The translations under genes were made by a program, and so were the position numbers. A DNA stretch of 64,000 nucleotides, taken from Branchiostoma floridae. Taxonomy: Eukaryota > Chordata > Leptocardii > Amphioxiformes > Branchiostomatidae. The DNA is taken from NCBI RefSeq assembly GCF_000003815.2, contig NC_049983.1, forward strand, positions 5,798,413 through 5,862,412. Reading direction: 5' to 3'. Below the pieces are notes generated by a model. That model did not search any database. It had not been told where the DNA came from and worked only from the letters and a program-made list of their open reading frames with translations. This document shows, in pieces, positions 12,501 to 22,400 of this stretch. Every line of letters begins with the position of its first letter. The first letter of the stretch is position 1.

Positions 12501-12832
12501 AATAGGTATAAACAACAGTCAATGCAGCTAATAACAATCCACATGCGCCTATAGCTATACCATTGTATAAAACCTAGTACATAGTGCAGGTTAGCTGCAG
12601 ATAGACACCAGACCCAGCATCAATTTTACCTGTACTATCCGGCATATGCAGGTGGTATTTCGAGCCCTTCAAATTACAGAAACAACACGGTACAATTCAT
12701 CGTGGTGTTAAAACTCTAACGTTATTTACAGGATTAAAAAAAAAACAGAAAACCTACCGTGATCTTGTTCCCAACCTCAAAGTCGTCAAGCATTTTCTTC
12801 TTCGTCTTCCAGTCGAACTTTGTAGTCGCCAT
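1..12832 (-). CDS. Coiled-coil / 28-aa-repeat protein gene, copy A (3' end outside window; in-frame stop)
   Basis: Family not recognised. Exons on the minus strand, 5' to 3': 12758-12832 (ATG in a good context, product starts MATTKFDWKTKKK), 12435-12467, 11178-11245, 10804-10854, 10272-10329, 7694-7734, 7081-7125, 6453-6500, 5940-5972, 5273-5308, 4628-4699, 3955-4032, 3124-3195, 1041-1101, then the repeat exon 1-542, which runs off the window. All introns are GT-AG and all phases match, giving 257 codons before the repeat exon. Residues from about 100 onward are charged and heptad-like (LAQKEEEISRL, IRELEKRFAEQ, ELLALKTRVAVLESEKK), so a coiled coil is likely. The 41-bp exon 7694-7734 also has a more coiled-coil-like frame (KSERLLHMALAKR), but only the other frame fits the neighbouring phases. 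Exon 1041-1101 has an in-frame TAG at 1062-1064 where copy B has GAG, so copy A may be a pseudogene, a null allele, or make a truncated coiled-coil protein without the repeat domain. Confidence 0.7.
1399..2107. mobile_element. Composite foldback/MITE cluster
   Basis: Two palindromic units (about 1399-1527 and 2007-2107) share the termini GAATACAACACGGTGTATTC and its reverse complement and flank a unique stretch of about 480 bp. A second module (CATACCTGGGC...ACAGGTGTTC) lies at about 1340-1395, reappears inverted near 1737-1800 and again directly near 2240-2285. The same cluster occurs in copy B from about 48490, where it runs into the N gap. It sits in the last-but-one intron of the coiled-coil gene. 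No transposase is seen. Confidence 0.6.
2710..2995 (+). mobile_element. Degraded LINE (CR1/L2-like) 3' fragment, copy A
   Basis: The plus strand resembles the C-terminal tail of a non-LTR reverse transcriptase. Copy B (49634-49873) keeps the frame better, with FRLPKPKTSAANWTFPYRR and SYNTFPQHIKSS, a pattern typical of the last 60 residues of CR1/L2 polymerases. Copy A is broken by an inserted triplet-plus and a deletion near 2910. It is intronic, probably dead, and predates the duplication. Confidence 0.55.
3292..3507. mobile_element. MITE with TACTGTAGATGCA / TGCATTTACAGTA ends
   Basis: A palindromic element of about 216 bp whose two arms share GCGGTGGTTT / AAACCACCGC-type blocks and whose ends are inverted TACTGTA(A/G)ATGCA. 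Non-coding. It is the same family as 6028-6239 and is present at the orthologous place in copy B (50243-50458). Confidence 0.75.
3722..3905. repeat. Degenerate GTGA-rich simple repeat
   Basis: Irregular GTGAGT/GTCAGTCA tetranucleotide-type sequence in the intron upstream (on the minus strand, downstream) of exon 3955-4032. It generates spurious Ser/His/Thr-rich ORFs on the minus strand. Confidence 0.6.
4944..5268. repeat. (GAGT)n / (GACT)n microsatellite, copy A
   Basis: A long run of GTGA/GAGT units decays into GACT units and ends immediately before the splice donor of exon 5273-5308. Its copy-B counterparts at 51896-52097 and 52662-52955 have different unit numbers. The Ser-Gln-Val ORFs in it are artefacts of the repeat. 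Confidence 0.85.
5635..5839. mobile_element. Palindromic MITE (GTTCACCTTTATCCGC family)
   Basis: Inverted ends: CTAGTTCACCTTTATCCGCA on the left and the complementary AATAAAGGTTAACTAG-type end on the right, with palindromic inner arms (GATATATTTTGAAAATACAG). No coding capacity. The copy-B homologue at about 53348-53578 has an additional short inverted insert. It is related to 9938-10152. Confidence 0.65.
6028..6239. mobile_element. MITE with TACTGTAAATGCA terminal inverted repeats
   Basis: A 212-bp palindromic element with perfect 13-bp ends TACTGTAAATGCA / TGCATTTACAGTA and internal arms rich in CCACCGCGAA. It lies 55 bp upstream (minus strand) of the acceptor of exon 5940-5972. The copy-B counterpart is 53767-53978. 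Confidence 0.8.
6776..6806. other. Perfect 11-bp stem-loop
   Basis: CCAGGCCGGTG and CACCGGCCTGG form a perfect GC-rich hairpin around a 9-nt loop. It lies within an intron and is conserved in copy B near 54515-54545. It is probably the core of a small repeat; no function is inferred. Confidence 0.4.
7332..7534. mobile_element. MITE-like element with CAGG(G)CTCGAAAT ends
   Basis: Inverted ends CAGGTCTCGAAATAC at 7332 and GATTTCGAGCCCTG at 7521-7534. The interior has several TGCAGGTAA/TTACCTGCA motifs. About 75 bp of it (7355-7430) resembles, in inverted orientation, the sequence around exon 12435-12467, including that exon's splice acceptor. No matching target-site duplication was found. Confidence 0.5.
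8288..9927. mobile_element. 1640-bp non-autonomous hAT-like DNA transposon
   Basis: This segment is absent from copy B, which reads straight through the empty site near 56040. It is flanked by the 8-bp duplication ACATTTAA (8280-8287 and 9928-9935). The ends are imperfect inverted repeats of about 50 bp sharing TTGGACATT and GAAACATGGGGCATTTC. Subterminal inverted blocks (8578-8632 against 9330-9392, both with CTATCTCGAGCTGCGAT) and an internal tandem array follow. No transposase frame is present; the 295-aa minus-strand frame is built from the internal repeats. The 8-bp duplication points to hAT-type mobilisation. Confidence 0.8.
9325..9700. repeat. Tandem repeat of about 55-60 bp inside the hAT-like element
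   Basis: About six units containing TTCCGTAACGTAAGGGTTGA and ATCGCAGCTCGAGATAGCGG, with varying spacers. One inverted unit lies at the other end of the same element, giving it a stem-like subterminal structure. Confidence 0.75.
9938..10152. mobile_element. Palindromic MITE (GTTCACCTTTATCCGC family)
   Basis: Ends AGTTCACCTTTATCCGCAGG and the inverted GCGGATAAAGATGAAGTAAC; inner arms GATATCAAGTCGACAGACGA against TCCGTCCACTTGATATCCC. Bordered by ACGTTA on both sides. Copy B carries it at about 56048-56263, so it predates the duplication. Confidence 0.7.
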
Positions 12833-15719
12833 TGTTTGACTTCTTCTCATGAAATAGATGACTGTAACGCCTACAGATGTCATTAAAAGTCAATGAAAAC
12901 GGTCTTTAGCATTTATAATTAGTTTATGAATCTTCTAATGTTTTAGAAAGAAATACATAGTTGTATATCATAGCTGCCGCTTAAGAAAATATTCTGTCTT
13001 TGTCCTTGATAACCTTGGTGACTTTGACCATGTTCTATCCAGCCTCCGTAAAAACAGAAACTTTTCAACAACAAAAACAACAACTTTTCCGGTGCAATTC
13101 ACACAAAAACTCCCGTTTTACATCTTCCAAATGCCCATCTCTGTGTTGAGAAAAATGATGCGTAAAATCTGACTATGACTTTGAGATTTTTCATGAATAT
13201 TCTGCTGAATTTTCAGCCTTCAAACGGAGAGAGTAAAAAATCCCCACCTGCTTCTAGCGCTGGCTAGCTGTCATAGGTGTAAATAGAACCCGTTTCCATG
13301 GCATCGGGAACAAACATGGCGAATCGAACGCTTAGGGGGAATGAACTTGAAAATCACGCGTTGAACTTGCAAAACTTGTGCTCAAACTGCATAGTTTCTA
13401 CACGCCTTGATCCACATTCAAGCCTTCTTCTTGTTTCTAATTATATCTTTGAAAAAAATATCCTATTCCTACTGATCAAATAACATTTAAGATGTGTTTT
13501 GATACCTTTTTTGTCCCGGTCATTCCTGTATGACTTGCAGCGGATGAGTACAGTTGCGGCAACCAAGTTGCGGACGGGACTAACTGTTGTGAAAAAATGA
13601 AGCGGATCGTGTAGAATATTCGGCCCTTATGTACTCAATATCCAATATCTGTCTTGTAATAATGGCCTAATTTACTTGATCACTGATCGAGAACAGGCGC
13701 TATAATTTCCTTGATTAATGCCAGAAGTTCGGTACTACTTTATGTCGCGGATGAATGTATAAAACGCCTTACTGTAAACTACTCCAAGGCCACAGCACGT
13801 AAATTTTATGGATGACATTCTCTGAAGACTGAAAAAAAAGTAGTGAGATAGGGCGAAAAAAAACAAGATGGGTAAAAAAATATATGCAGTATACATGGTA
13901 AAAAAACAACAGTTGAAGCGATTAAACATGGTGTCACAGCCAAAAATTCATTCCTGTATTCAAGACGTGATCTAGTGTAGTAAAAGTGACACTAGCGGCA
14001 ATTATTCTCATTCTCATGGCTTCCATATTGGTGTCACTTTTACAACTATCTAACTAGTTTTACTTCTATAACAGTCATGGCTACCTCACTAGTTTTACCT
14101 CTACAAGTACAATTATTAGCCTACAACACAACATGTTTACCCATTTGGGCACTTCCTCGTCATGCTGACCGTCTCCGAAAAAGAAAAAAAAATCTTGTTT
14201 CTTTTTCTGAAATCAGGCGAAAATTAATTGAGTTGTCTCATGGTGGAACAATCTACCAGAGCCGGTGGTAACATCCCCAAGTGTAAACTGCTTTAAGGAA
14301 AGACTAGACAACCACATGAAGAAACACAGCGTGTATTACAACTTTAGAGCCCTGGACGATCCGCAATTACCTGGGATGTCAGTGTCTTAGAAAGGAAAGA
14401 GCGGCCTAAACTGGAACTGCAGTTCCTACCTGAGCCTGAAGAACTCTACTCTACTCTACTCTACTTAATGCGCGCGCTGGTGTCATTCATAAAATTTACC
14501 CAGCAAGTTGTGAGTAACCTACAGGGATTTTTAAGTCAGACCGATTTTGTTGAAACTGCTCCTTACAGACAGCGAGAGATTGTGTAAACACAAGCTACTG
14601 TGGTCTTATGTTGACGCAGGGGCATTATAGATTTGACTATGCCCGCAGACGGATGGACGAAGAATATGCTAATTATGTAATACAATCCGCCATGCTTTAA
14701 ACACGTGGACACCAAACAAACTTCATTCTGCAACGTCCTGAGTTGAACCAACACCTTACTTTACAGTCGTTACGCGATTTCATAGAGTGCCCAGTTTTCT
14801 TTCCACCTCTTGTTGGACCCTAGGTGTGGATTTTTTCAGAGGCTGAGCTCCAGTTGCGGTAAGTGATCTAGTATGTAACGTTAGTTATAGCCCAGCGTTT
14901 TTGGCATCACGGTAGATCTAACACCTAGTCTCTACCAGACTCCCGCCTGGCCGAATAGTAATACTAATAGTAATAGGGGAATTTGGCTACGTTAGGAATA
15001 AAAGTCTAGTAGGACAGTTAACTGGCCTAGAAGTGAACTGTCCGGCCGGCAGATAGCTGGATAGACTGCAAAAGACTGGCTGAAAACCCATGGCAACTTA
15101 TTTGTCTCTAATTGGCCAAATTCTTCTCTTTTTTTTATCCAGCTGACACGTCTGCTTGGAGACTAAGATCTGCCTTTGTCTATTTGATCGGAAACTTTCT
15201 TTGGCAATTTTACATGTATGGCTATGAGCTGGCCTGAGTTATCTGATTAATCGTTACTTGTGTATGTAACGTTATGTATGGAAGGGTTTATTATAAGCAC
15301 TTATTGTGTTACCATAGTATTACGTAGACGTAAAGAGATCTGAGCACGGGTAAACTCACTTCATAGACTCTGTGAGAATTTGGTCATGTGCCACCGACTG
15401 TGCCCCACTGACAACGGACAAGAACGGACTAGCATGTCCGTACTCTCGAACCTGTCTCAGCTTATCCCTAAATGCTAACATCGTGCGGTTTTCACCAGTA
15501 CCTTTATGAGAAATTTACCAACACTTTGACATAAATCACCACTGCGTGAGGTGAGGTACCAATGTGAGAAACTAATCAAGTAGAAATTCCAGATTGCTGT
15601 TCAATCATGCTCGTCTTGTGCCATGAACACGTGTGATTATTGTCTACAAATCTGGCGATGAACGCGACAGTGTTGAAAATGTTGCATTTCTAGTCTTTTG
15701 TTGTTTTTGTCCTCATCAG
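12833..15719. other. Divergent intergenic region between copy A and the first Cys-rich gene copy
   Basis: Presumed shared upstream region of a head-to-head pair. I see no TATA box that can be called with confidence. Short frames such as 13298-13483 begin in both copies, but in copy B the frame stops after 40 codons and five of the 40 residues differ, so I do not call a gene. A possible tiny exon with a good donor (TTTTTTCAG ... TTGCG|GTAAGT, about 14840-14870) is repeated in copy B near 60610 with a different length. 14228-14467 is a LINE fragment. The rest shows nothing recognisable. Confidence 0.5.
14228..14467 (+). mobile_element. 5'-truncated CR1-like LINE insertion
   Basis: The plus-strand frame reads WWNNLPEPVVTSPSVNCFK and then ERLDNHMKKHSVYYNFRAL before a stop, the standard C-terminal tail of CR1-type reverse transcriptases. 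It is followed by a CTCTA microsatellite (14444-14466), as at CR1-type 3' ends. Copy B lacks the insert: GGCGAAAATTA continues directly into ACGCGCGCGCTG near 60238, so this is a post-duplication or polymorphic insertion. Confidence 0.75.
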
Positions 15720-16800
15720 GTGTACACCCCCAACTACCACCTGTTGTGTCCCAAGTGTTATACCCACATGTGGTGCGTGAAAGATTGCTGTGGGTTCTGC
15801 GTCGATGTGCTGGGCCGACCTGTTGTGTGTGAATAAGTAAGACGTACGGACTGTTCCTGTGAGTATTTCGTCTAATAGGCATATTAGCAGCTGTAATTCA
15901 TTAATCAATTCATTCATTCATTCTTTCATTCATTCATTCATTCACTAATTTATTCATTCATTCGTTTTTTTTTTCATTCAACAGCATTCAACGCCAAAAT
16001 AGTATTTGGAAGCTGCTAAGCACAACTAATCTTTGTGACGTTTGTGTATAAGATACGATATTCTGTTATTCATAAATCATTAAAGTAATTCTTAGTAGGA
16101 ATTGAAAACGATGAGTTGCTCCTTTGTTAGATTGGTATTTAGAAATTGTGTGTAGACTTAACAGTGATTCCTTAAATCGGCTCAGTTTACATGTACTTGT
16201 TACTTAACATTATCTTTACTATTGTCCCTAACCAACTAAAAAAATGAAATGTCTCCCTTTACGTAAAGATAGAAAATGCAACATGTCGTTTTTCAACATG
16301 AATAATTTGAAACAATGTGATTTCAGGTACGACAAGAAACTTCACCAAGTGCAGAAGGCAAGAAGAAGAAGAAGGATCAGAGAAGAAAAAAAATCGGAGT
16401 GGCACAAAGAAAAAAAGAGGACATAGACAGACTGACAACGGACAGACTGTGACTGACATGATAGACGTGACAGTAGTAGTGGACGACAAAAGTGACATTG
16501 CGACTGACGGTACTGTGGACGACTTACGAAAGACTAAATGTGACATGACTGTAGACGACTTACAAAAAAACTGAAGACACATATGACATTACAGTACATG
16601 ACAGAGAAAAAACTCACGGTACAAGCGACATTAGTGACATTGGACAGAACAACAACGGAGACAAAGCAGTGAGTAAAAGTGCCCGTCAACGCGCACGGAC
16701 ATTTTTCCGGACCATCCGCAAATTTTTCTTCGTCCATTTTCATGCTGTTGCTGTAACACAACAGAAGAATAAACGTCCAGTTGCATGCTCCAATTGTGTG
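15720..16800 (+). pseudogene. Cys-rich / Thr-Asp-repeat gene, copy 1 (decayed)
   Basis: Two exons homologous to exons 3 and 4 of the gene at 19446-23601. Exon 15720-15858 encodes HLLCPKCYTHMWC and DCCGFC after a CAG acceptor and ends in a GTGAGT donor. It is 139 nt against 135 in the better copy and has an in-frame TAA at 15834-15836 caused by small indels. The downstream exon from 16327 keeps QTDNGQTVTD-type repeats but loses the frame at an A-run near 16564-16570. Its 3' end still resembles the basic C-terminus of the better copy. A possible AATAAA is at 16768-16773. Upstream exons equivalent to 19446-19517 and 20456-20503 were not found. Probably non-functional, unless the short exon-3 product is used. 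Confidence 0.65.
15898..15985. repeat. (CATT)n microsatellite
   Basis: A run of ATTC/CATT units in the intron after the Cys-rich exon. Equivalent runs follow the homologous exons at about 21305-21362 and 62010-62060, so the repeat is ancestral to the three copies. Confidence 0.8.
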
Positions 16801-19445
16801 TCAAGACGGCTTTAATAAGTTTGAGTGACTAACATAAACGCCCCATGTGCATGGACTATGCAGGGACAGGTATGATTAGTTGTGAGGGTGTTCAGCACCA
16901 AGGAAAGGTATGCTCACTTTTGAGTTTGGTGTTCAGCGCAAGGTACAAGCTTTTTTTACCTGTGTGTGGATGTTTTTTTCAGCACAAATGACAGGTATAT
17001 TTGGCTTACGGCAACTTACGTAGACAATGAATGAATGAATGCAGGAGTCATTTTATATACCTAGACGTGGCGACCGTAAGCAAGAAAAGCCTGTAGTAGT
17101 CAACATGGCAATCTAACATCGTTCGCAAGATTCGTGCGCTAGAGTAGAATGGATACTACATTATTTACCAAAAACAACAAAGTTCAGGAAGGTTAAACCA
17201 CAAAATGTCTCAGAGAACCCATCTTTCACGGCATTCATTTCAATTAAATTACTCGCGGTCTCACAGCGACCCCTAGTGACCATAAAGCAAAATGCAGATC
17301 AAGAAGAACACTAAACCTTCAGACAACAAATGTATGTCCTAACTGTATGCCAAGACGGCTGTCAAAATTTTAAGTGACTTAAATGAACACCCCGTGTGTA
17401 TGGGCTATACAGGGACAGGTGTGTTTAGTTGTGTGGGTGTTCAGCACCAAGGACAGGCATGCTCGCTTTTGTGTTTGGTGTTGAGAACCAGGGATAACGT
17501 TAAGTTTTTATTTTTTTTTTACCCGTGTGTGGATGGTGTTCAGTACAAATAACAGCAAGTAAATTTTATGGATGGCATCCTTTTTAGACTGCAGAAATAG
17601 TGATATTGCTAAAAAAACAAAGAAGATGGGTACAAGATTTTTAAATTTTCGAAATAGACACCATAAACGCTGTAACAAGAATTAAAAGAAACTATTACAG
17701 CCAACAAGACATTCATTCCTGTATTCAAGATGTATGCTATAGTGTCGTTTAAGTGAAACTAGTGTGGTAGACTGGTATGACAAAGTTTGTAGCTACATTC
17801 ATGACTTCCATGTTGGTGCCAACAATCAAACTTGTTTCACTTCTACAACTACAGTCATATGGCTACCTCGCTAGTGTTACTTCTACAATAGTTAGGCTAA
17901 AACAAATTTGCAAAATTTTGTGATTTTTCGTCATGTTGACCATCTCCAAAGAAGAAAAAAATCTTTTTTTTTCTGAAATGAGGCAAAAATCAAGGAGCTT
18001 GAGAAAGTCAACCATAAAATAATAAAAACTTACGTAGACACTGAATGAATACAGGAGTCACTTTATACACCGAGACGTGACGACCCTAAACAAGTAAAGC
18101 CTACAACAGTCAACACGGCTATCTAACATGGTAATGTTGATGTTGCCCTCCCCACTCTCAAACTTGCTTCGAATTCGGCAGAAGTGATCAGTGAAGCAAA
18201 TTAGAGCTAGAGTTTAATGATACCACGTTATTCACAAAAAACAACAAACTTCAGGGAGGTTTAACCACAACCTGTCTCATAGAACCTTTTTTCACGGCAC
18301 TCATTTCAGTTGAATTACTCACGGTCTCACAGCGACCCCTAGTGACCAAAAAGCAAAACGCAGATCTTTCATTGACATAAGGAAGAGACTTAAATTGATT
18401 GCCAAATCAAGGAGTAAAAATTAGATACGATTTGATAATGATAACCAATGGTAGACAGGATATGCAGTTGGTAGATAGGTGGCGAGAGGCAAAAATATCA
18501 CTAACGTTAGATGTCAAATTCCACAACATTAGAAAAAATATATGAATTAAAAGGCATGTATCAATGAACAATCAGTAATTCTGAGGTAATACACTTTAGG
18601 TATTTGATATTTAAGTGTTCCAAAAATCCCGAGAAGGCCCTATAAACTTTCCGTTTATCTGGCGGTATTATGGCACCTGGTGGAATTATGACAGTTGATA
18701 TTAGATATCATAAACAATATTAATGTAACAAGAATGAAGCGACAAAACATGGTATCACCGATAACAAGTCTTTTATTTCTGTTATCAAGAAGTGACCCTA
18801 GTGTGGTAGACTGGTATAACTTACCAACTGAAGTTAAAAACTACACACATTATTGCAACTTTTACTATTAAACTGTTTTCACTTCTATAGTATACAATTA
18901 TAATGCTATAGTATACAACTATAATGCTATAGTATACAACTAAAATGCATGCTACAACAAGACATGTTTTCCCATTTTGGTACTTTCTCGTCATGTTCAC
19001 TATTTCCGGGAGAGGAAGTTTTCTCTCAAAATCAGTTGCCGAAAATGAATGAGCGCGTTGATGACATCCATATATTTTAATTTCTGTGGCCTAATGTAAA
19101 GAATTACGTGCGCGACTGACGTTTTGGGTTACGTAAGCTGAGCTATATGAGACAAGTGCATTGATACAAACATAACGTATTGTGTCACTGTTTCCCAGGA
19201 TCCTTTGCGCTGCGTCCCTGTTAGTGACGTCATTCAGTCATAAACTTTCAGCCAATCAGCGATCAATATGAACGCAACAGTAAAGAGATCGGAACGTTAT
19301 GACGTCACAATCGAGCTGCCCACCACACAAATCATCTTTGAGATAGGGTTTGCACGATTTTTCTTTGGTTCTGAATCGTTCGACTAGATTTTGTGAGATT
19401 TGAGGTATTTCTGTCAAAAAATTATATTGACAGACAATATCTAAA
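16801..19445. repeat. Dispersed-repeat field between Cys-rich copies 1 and 2
   Basis: No gene seen. Blocks beginning GGGACAGGTGTGTTTAGTTG and mentioning TTCAGCACCAAGGACAGG occur at about 16840-16990 and 17390-17560, and again at 39895-40070 and 62875-63010. A second block (GTCTCACAGCGACCCCTA, CCTCCCCACTCTC) occurs at about 17255-17290, 18140-18360, 40195-40450 and partly 63165-63200. It looks like repeated, decaying duplication of the 3' flank of the Cys-rich gene. Confidence 0.55.
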
Positions 19446-22400
19446 ATGCCAGCAGTCCTCTCAAAAGAGTTGGATTTTGAGTCGGTTAGATTGACCGTTA
19501 GGAACCTGTTCACCCCGGTAAGTTCTGAAATCTTTGTTTGCCAATATACCGAATTCCAACCTCCTTTATTTTTTCCATTTCTTTGCCTGTGGTTGTTTCT
19601 TTGTTTGAGCTCGTGACATTTCGCCATAAGCATACATTCACGCATCTCTTTAAAGTTTATTTTGACTCAAACTTAGAACATTTTCACGGTGGTTTTGCCG
19701 TTTAACAAATGATCGAAGGGGCAGTGTTCTCCGCTTTGAGAGCTCATTTTTCACTGCTGTAGCTTATCAACAGTTCTCTATGTTGTTCTAGAACATTGTC
19801 GGCACAACGTGTTATTCCAGCGCACACAGTAACAATATTTGGCACACTACAGTTAGCATAGACAGATAAAACAACGTGTATTTCTAAATTTCTATTATAT
19901 CTTACTCCGTCGCTGGTATTCACTGGTGTCTTACAATTACAAATACAGATGCAATGTTTACAAATATTTCATAAAGAATGGTCTATTGGGCAATGTTGAT
20001 TGAATTATATGGATGACATCCAAAAGCGCATCAATTTTCTGTCTACGTCGTTTCTACAAATAAAATAAAATGTCCACCATACTGTAAATCAGACAAAACA
20101 ACTGCAAAATGAGCAAAGATATGCCGTAGAATGCAAAGAAAAATATCGGAAAACGTATTCTAATATTATAGCATGGCAAGGTCAATTCCAAGGTCATAGA
20201 AGAAGACGTGAAAGAACCAAAATGAAGAATCTATTGTTTGGTATACCACACATGTCATTTGTTCACACGAGAAGAAAAGAAAGTCATTTGTTTAACCTCC
20301 CTGACCACTTATCGAAGGCGACTTTTTGTCCAACCGTTTTCGTTATTCACACGCTCGCATAAGTTTTGAGGTTCCCAGAGGATGACATCCATACAATCAG
20401 ATCAACATGGCCTTTGGTATAAAAAAAATTAAGAGATGAAATGATTTTTCCACAGTTCGGACACCAATGCAGGAGGTGCAAGCAGCCACTGAGACTGAGT
20501 GATGTAAGTTTGTTTCTTGATTTGTGCAATACTTGGGAAAGTAATAAGTTCCCTCAATTTTGTCATATGGGAGAGGTGTACATAAGTATGTAACAAGTAT
20601 GCCATAAGTATGTGAAATTCATCATATAATCTGTACATATGATATCGATCATATGACTTGAAAATATTGTATTGATGCCTCAAATTGAGAGAAAAGTATG
20701 AATACAGAACTAGTCTGTTAGGGGAAGAAAATATCTTATTTCTGAAGGCACCGTTTTATACAGCATTTGATATTGGAAGGGAAACATTCTGCATTTTTGT
20801 CAAATATTGCCTTTCTAGTATCTGGATATCTCCATGAAAAAGGGACATATAGTTTTGGATGTGTCTGTCTATCGATGTGTCTGTGTCTGTCTGTCTTTCC
20901 GGATATTTGTGGTCAGCATAACTCAAGAACCTCTGGATATTACGATGATATTTGCTGTGTGGGTAGGTGTTAGGAAGACGAAGGTCAAGGTTCATTTTGG
21001 GTCCCCTGGTGTGTGACCTTGGTACTACGGTAGATTATTTTGACCTGGGCAGACTATGGTCTTGATTAGTCAGATAGCTTGTGATGTAAGGAATACGTGA
21101 TGTATGTTTGTTTCTGTCCTCATCAGGTGGACACCCACAACTTCCACCTAAGATGCCCAAAATGCTATACCACCATGTGGTGTATCACTGATGGCTGTGG
21201 ACTATGTGTTAATGAGCTGGGTAGACCATTTGTAAACAAGTCTGACGTACGAACTGTTCCTGTGAGTGTATAGTCTAATAAAGATATTTCAGCAATTGTC
21301 ATTTATTCTTTCTTTCATTCATTCATTCATTCATCCACTCATTCATCCATTCATACATTCTTTTGCTTTTTACCTTTGCCAGAATGGCTAAGGTTATGTT
21401 TTACCTTTGCCAGAATGGCTAAGGTTATGTTTTAGGCTTGTGAGTCTGTGTGTCTGTCTGTCTGTGTGTTAACAGTATAACTCAAGAAGCCTTTGATGGA
21501 TCCCAATAATATTTGGTAGGTACCTAGGTGGGTAGGGGTCGGGAAAACGAAGGTCAAGTTCGATAATGGGCCCCCTAGCGGCTTGCTAAGGTACTGCAGC
21601 AAAACCTCAATTTTTTTTATCTCGTGTTCTGGACCTGCTGTGGTTATGGTTTTTGAGTGGTAGATAGCCCTTGGTGCAGAGAGTAAGTGCTTTAAGTTTG
21701 GACCCCCTAGCGGCTTGTTTGGAACTGCAGTCGCTGATTTCCTTTCAAACTTTGGACGAGAATAACTCGAGAACGTGTTGATGGATCGTCATGGTTTTTG
21801 GTATGTAGATAGCCCAAGTAACAATGTACACAATGAAATACCAATTATGCAAATCAGCAACTAATTTGCATAATTAATGAGGAAAGTTTATAAATCCACT
21901 GCATTTCATGATAGGACTTTCAAACTTGTCACATATATAGATGTGGAAGAGAGAAATATCAATGCATATTAATTATGCAAATGACGGCCTCATTTGCATA
22001 ATTAATGAGAAAATATAAACGTGTTGACGGATCGTCATGGTTTTTGGTATGTAGATAGCCAAAGGGAAGACTTACATGGTGGAATTATAATTATGCAAAT
22101 CGACTGCTAATTTGCATAATTAGTGAGAAAAGTTTGTAAATCCACTGCATTCCTTATAGGACTTTCAAACTTGTCACATTTTTAGCTAAGAAAGAAGGAA
22201 ATATCAATACACATTTATTATGCAAATGATGCTTGATACAATTTAATATTATTATGTAAATCTAATCTGCATAGGGATCTAATTTGCATAAGCAATGGCG
22301 AAATGTTATGAACCAACTCCAGGCATATAAAATAAAATGTAATGAGTAACACATTTATGTCTACAGACATCATTCTACATATTACAAACCTGGTTTATTT

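Noticed and set aside
13298-13483. Possible first exon (MASGTNMANRTLRG...)
   Set aside because: In copy B it stops after 40 codons and five of 40 residues differ; no donor site or family similarity.
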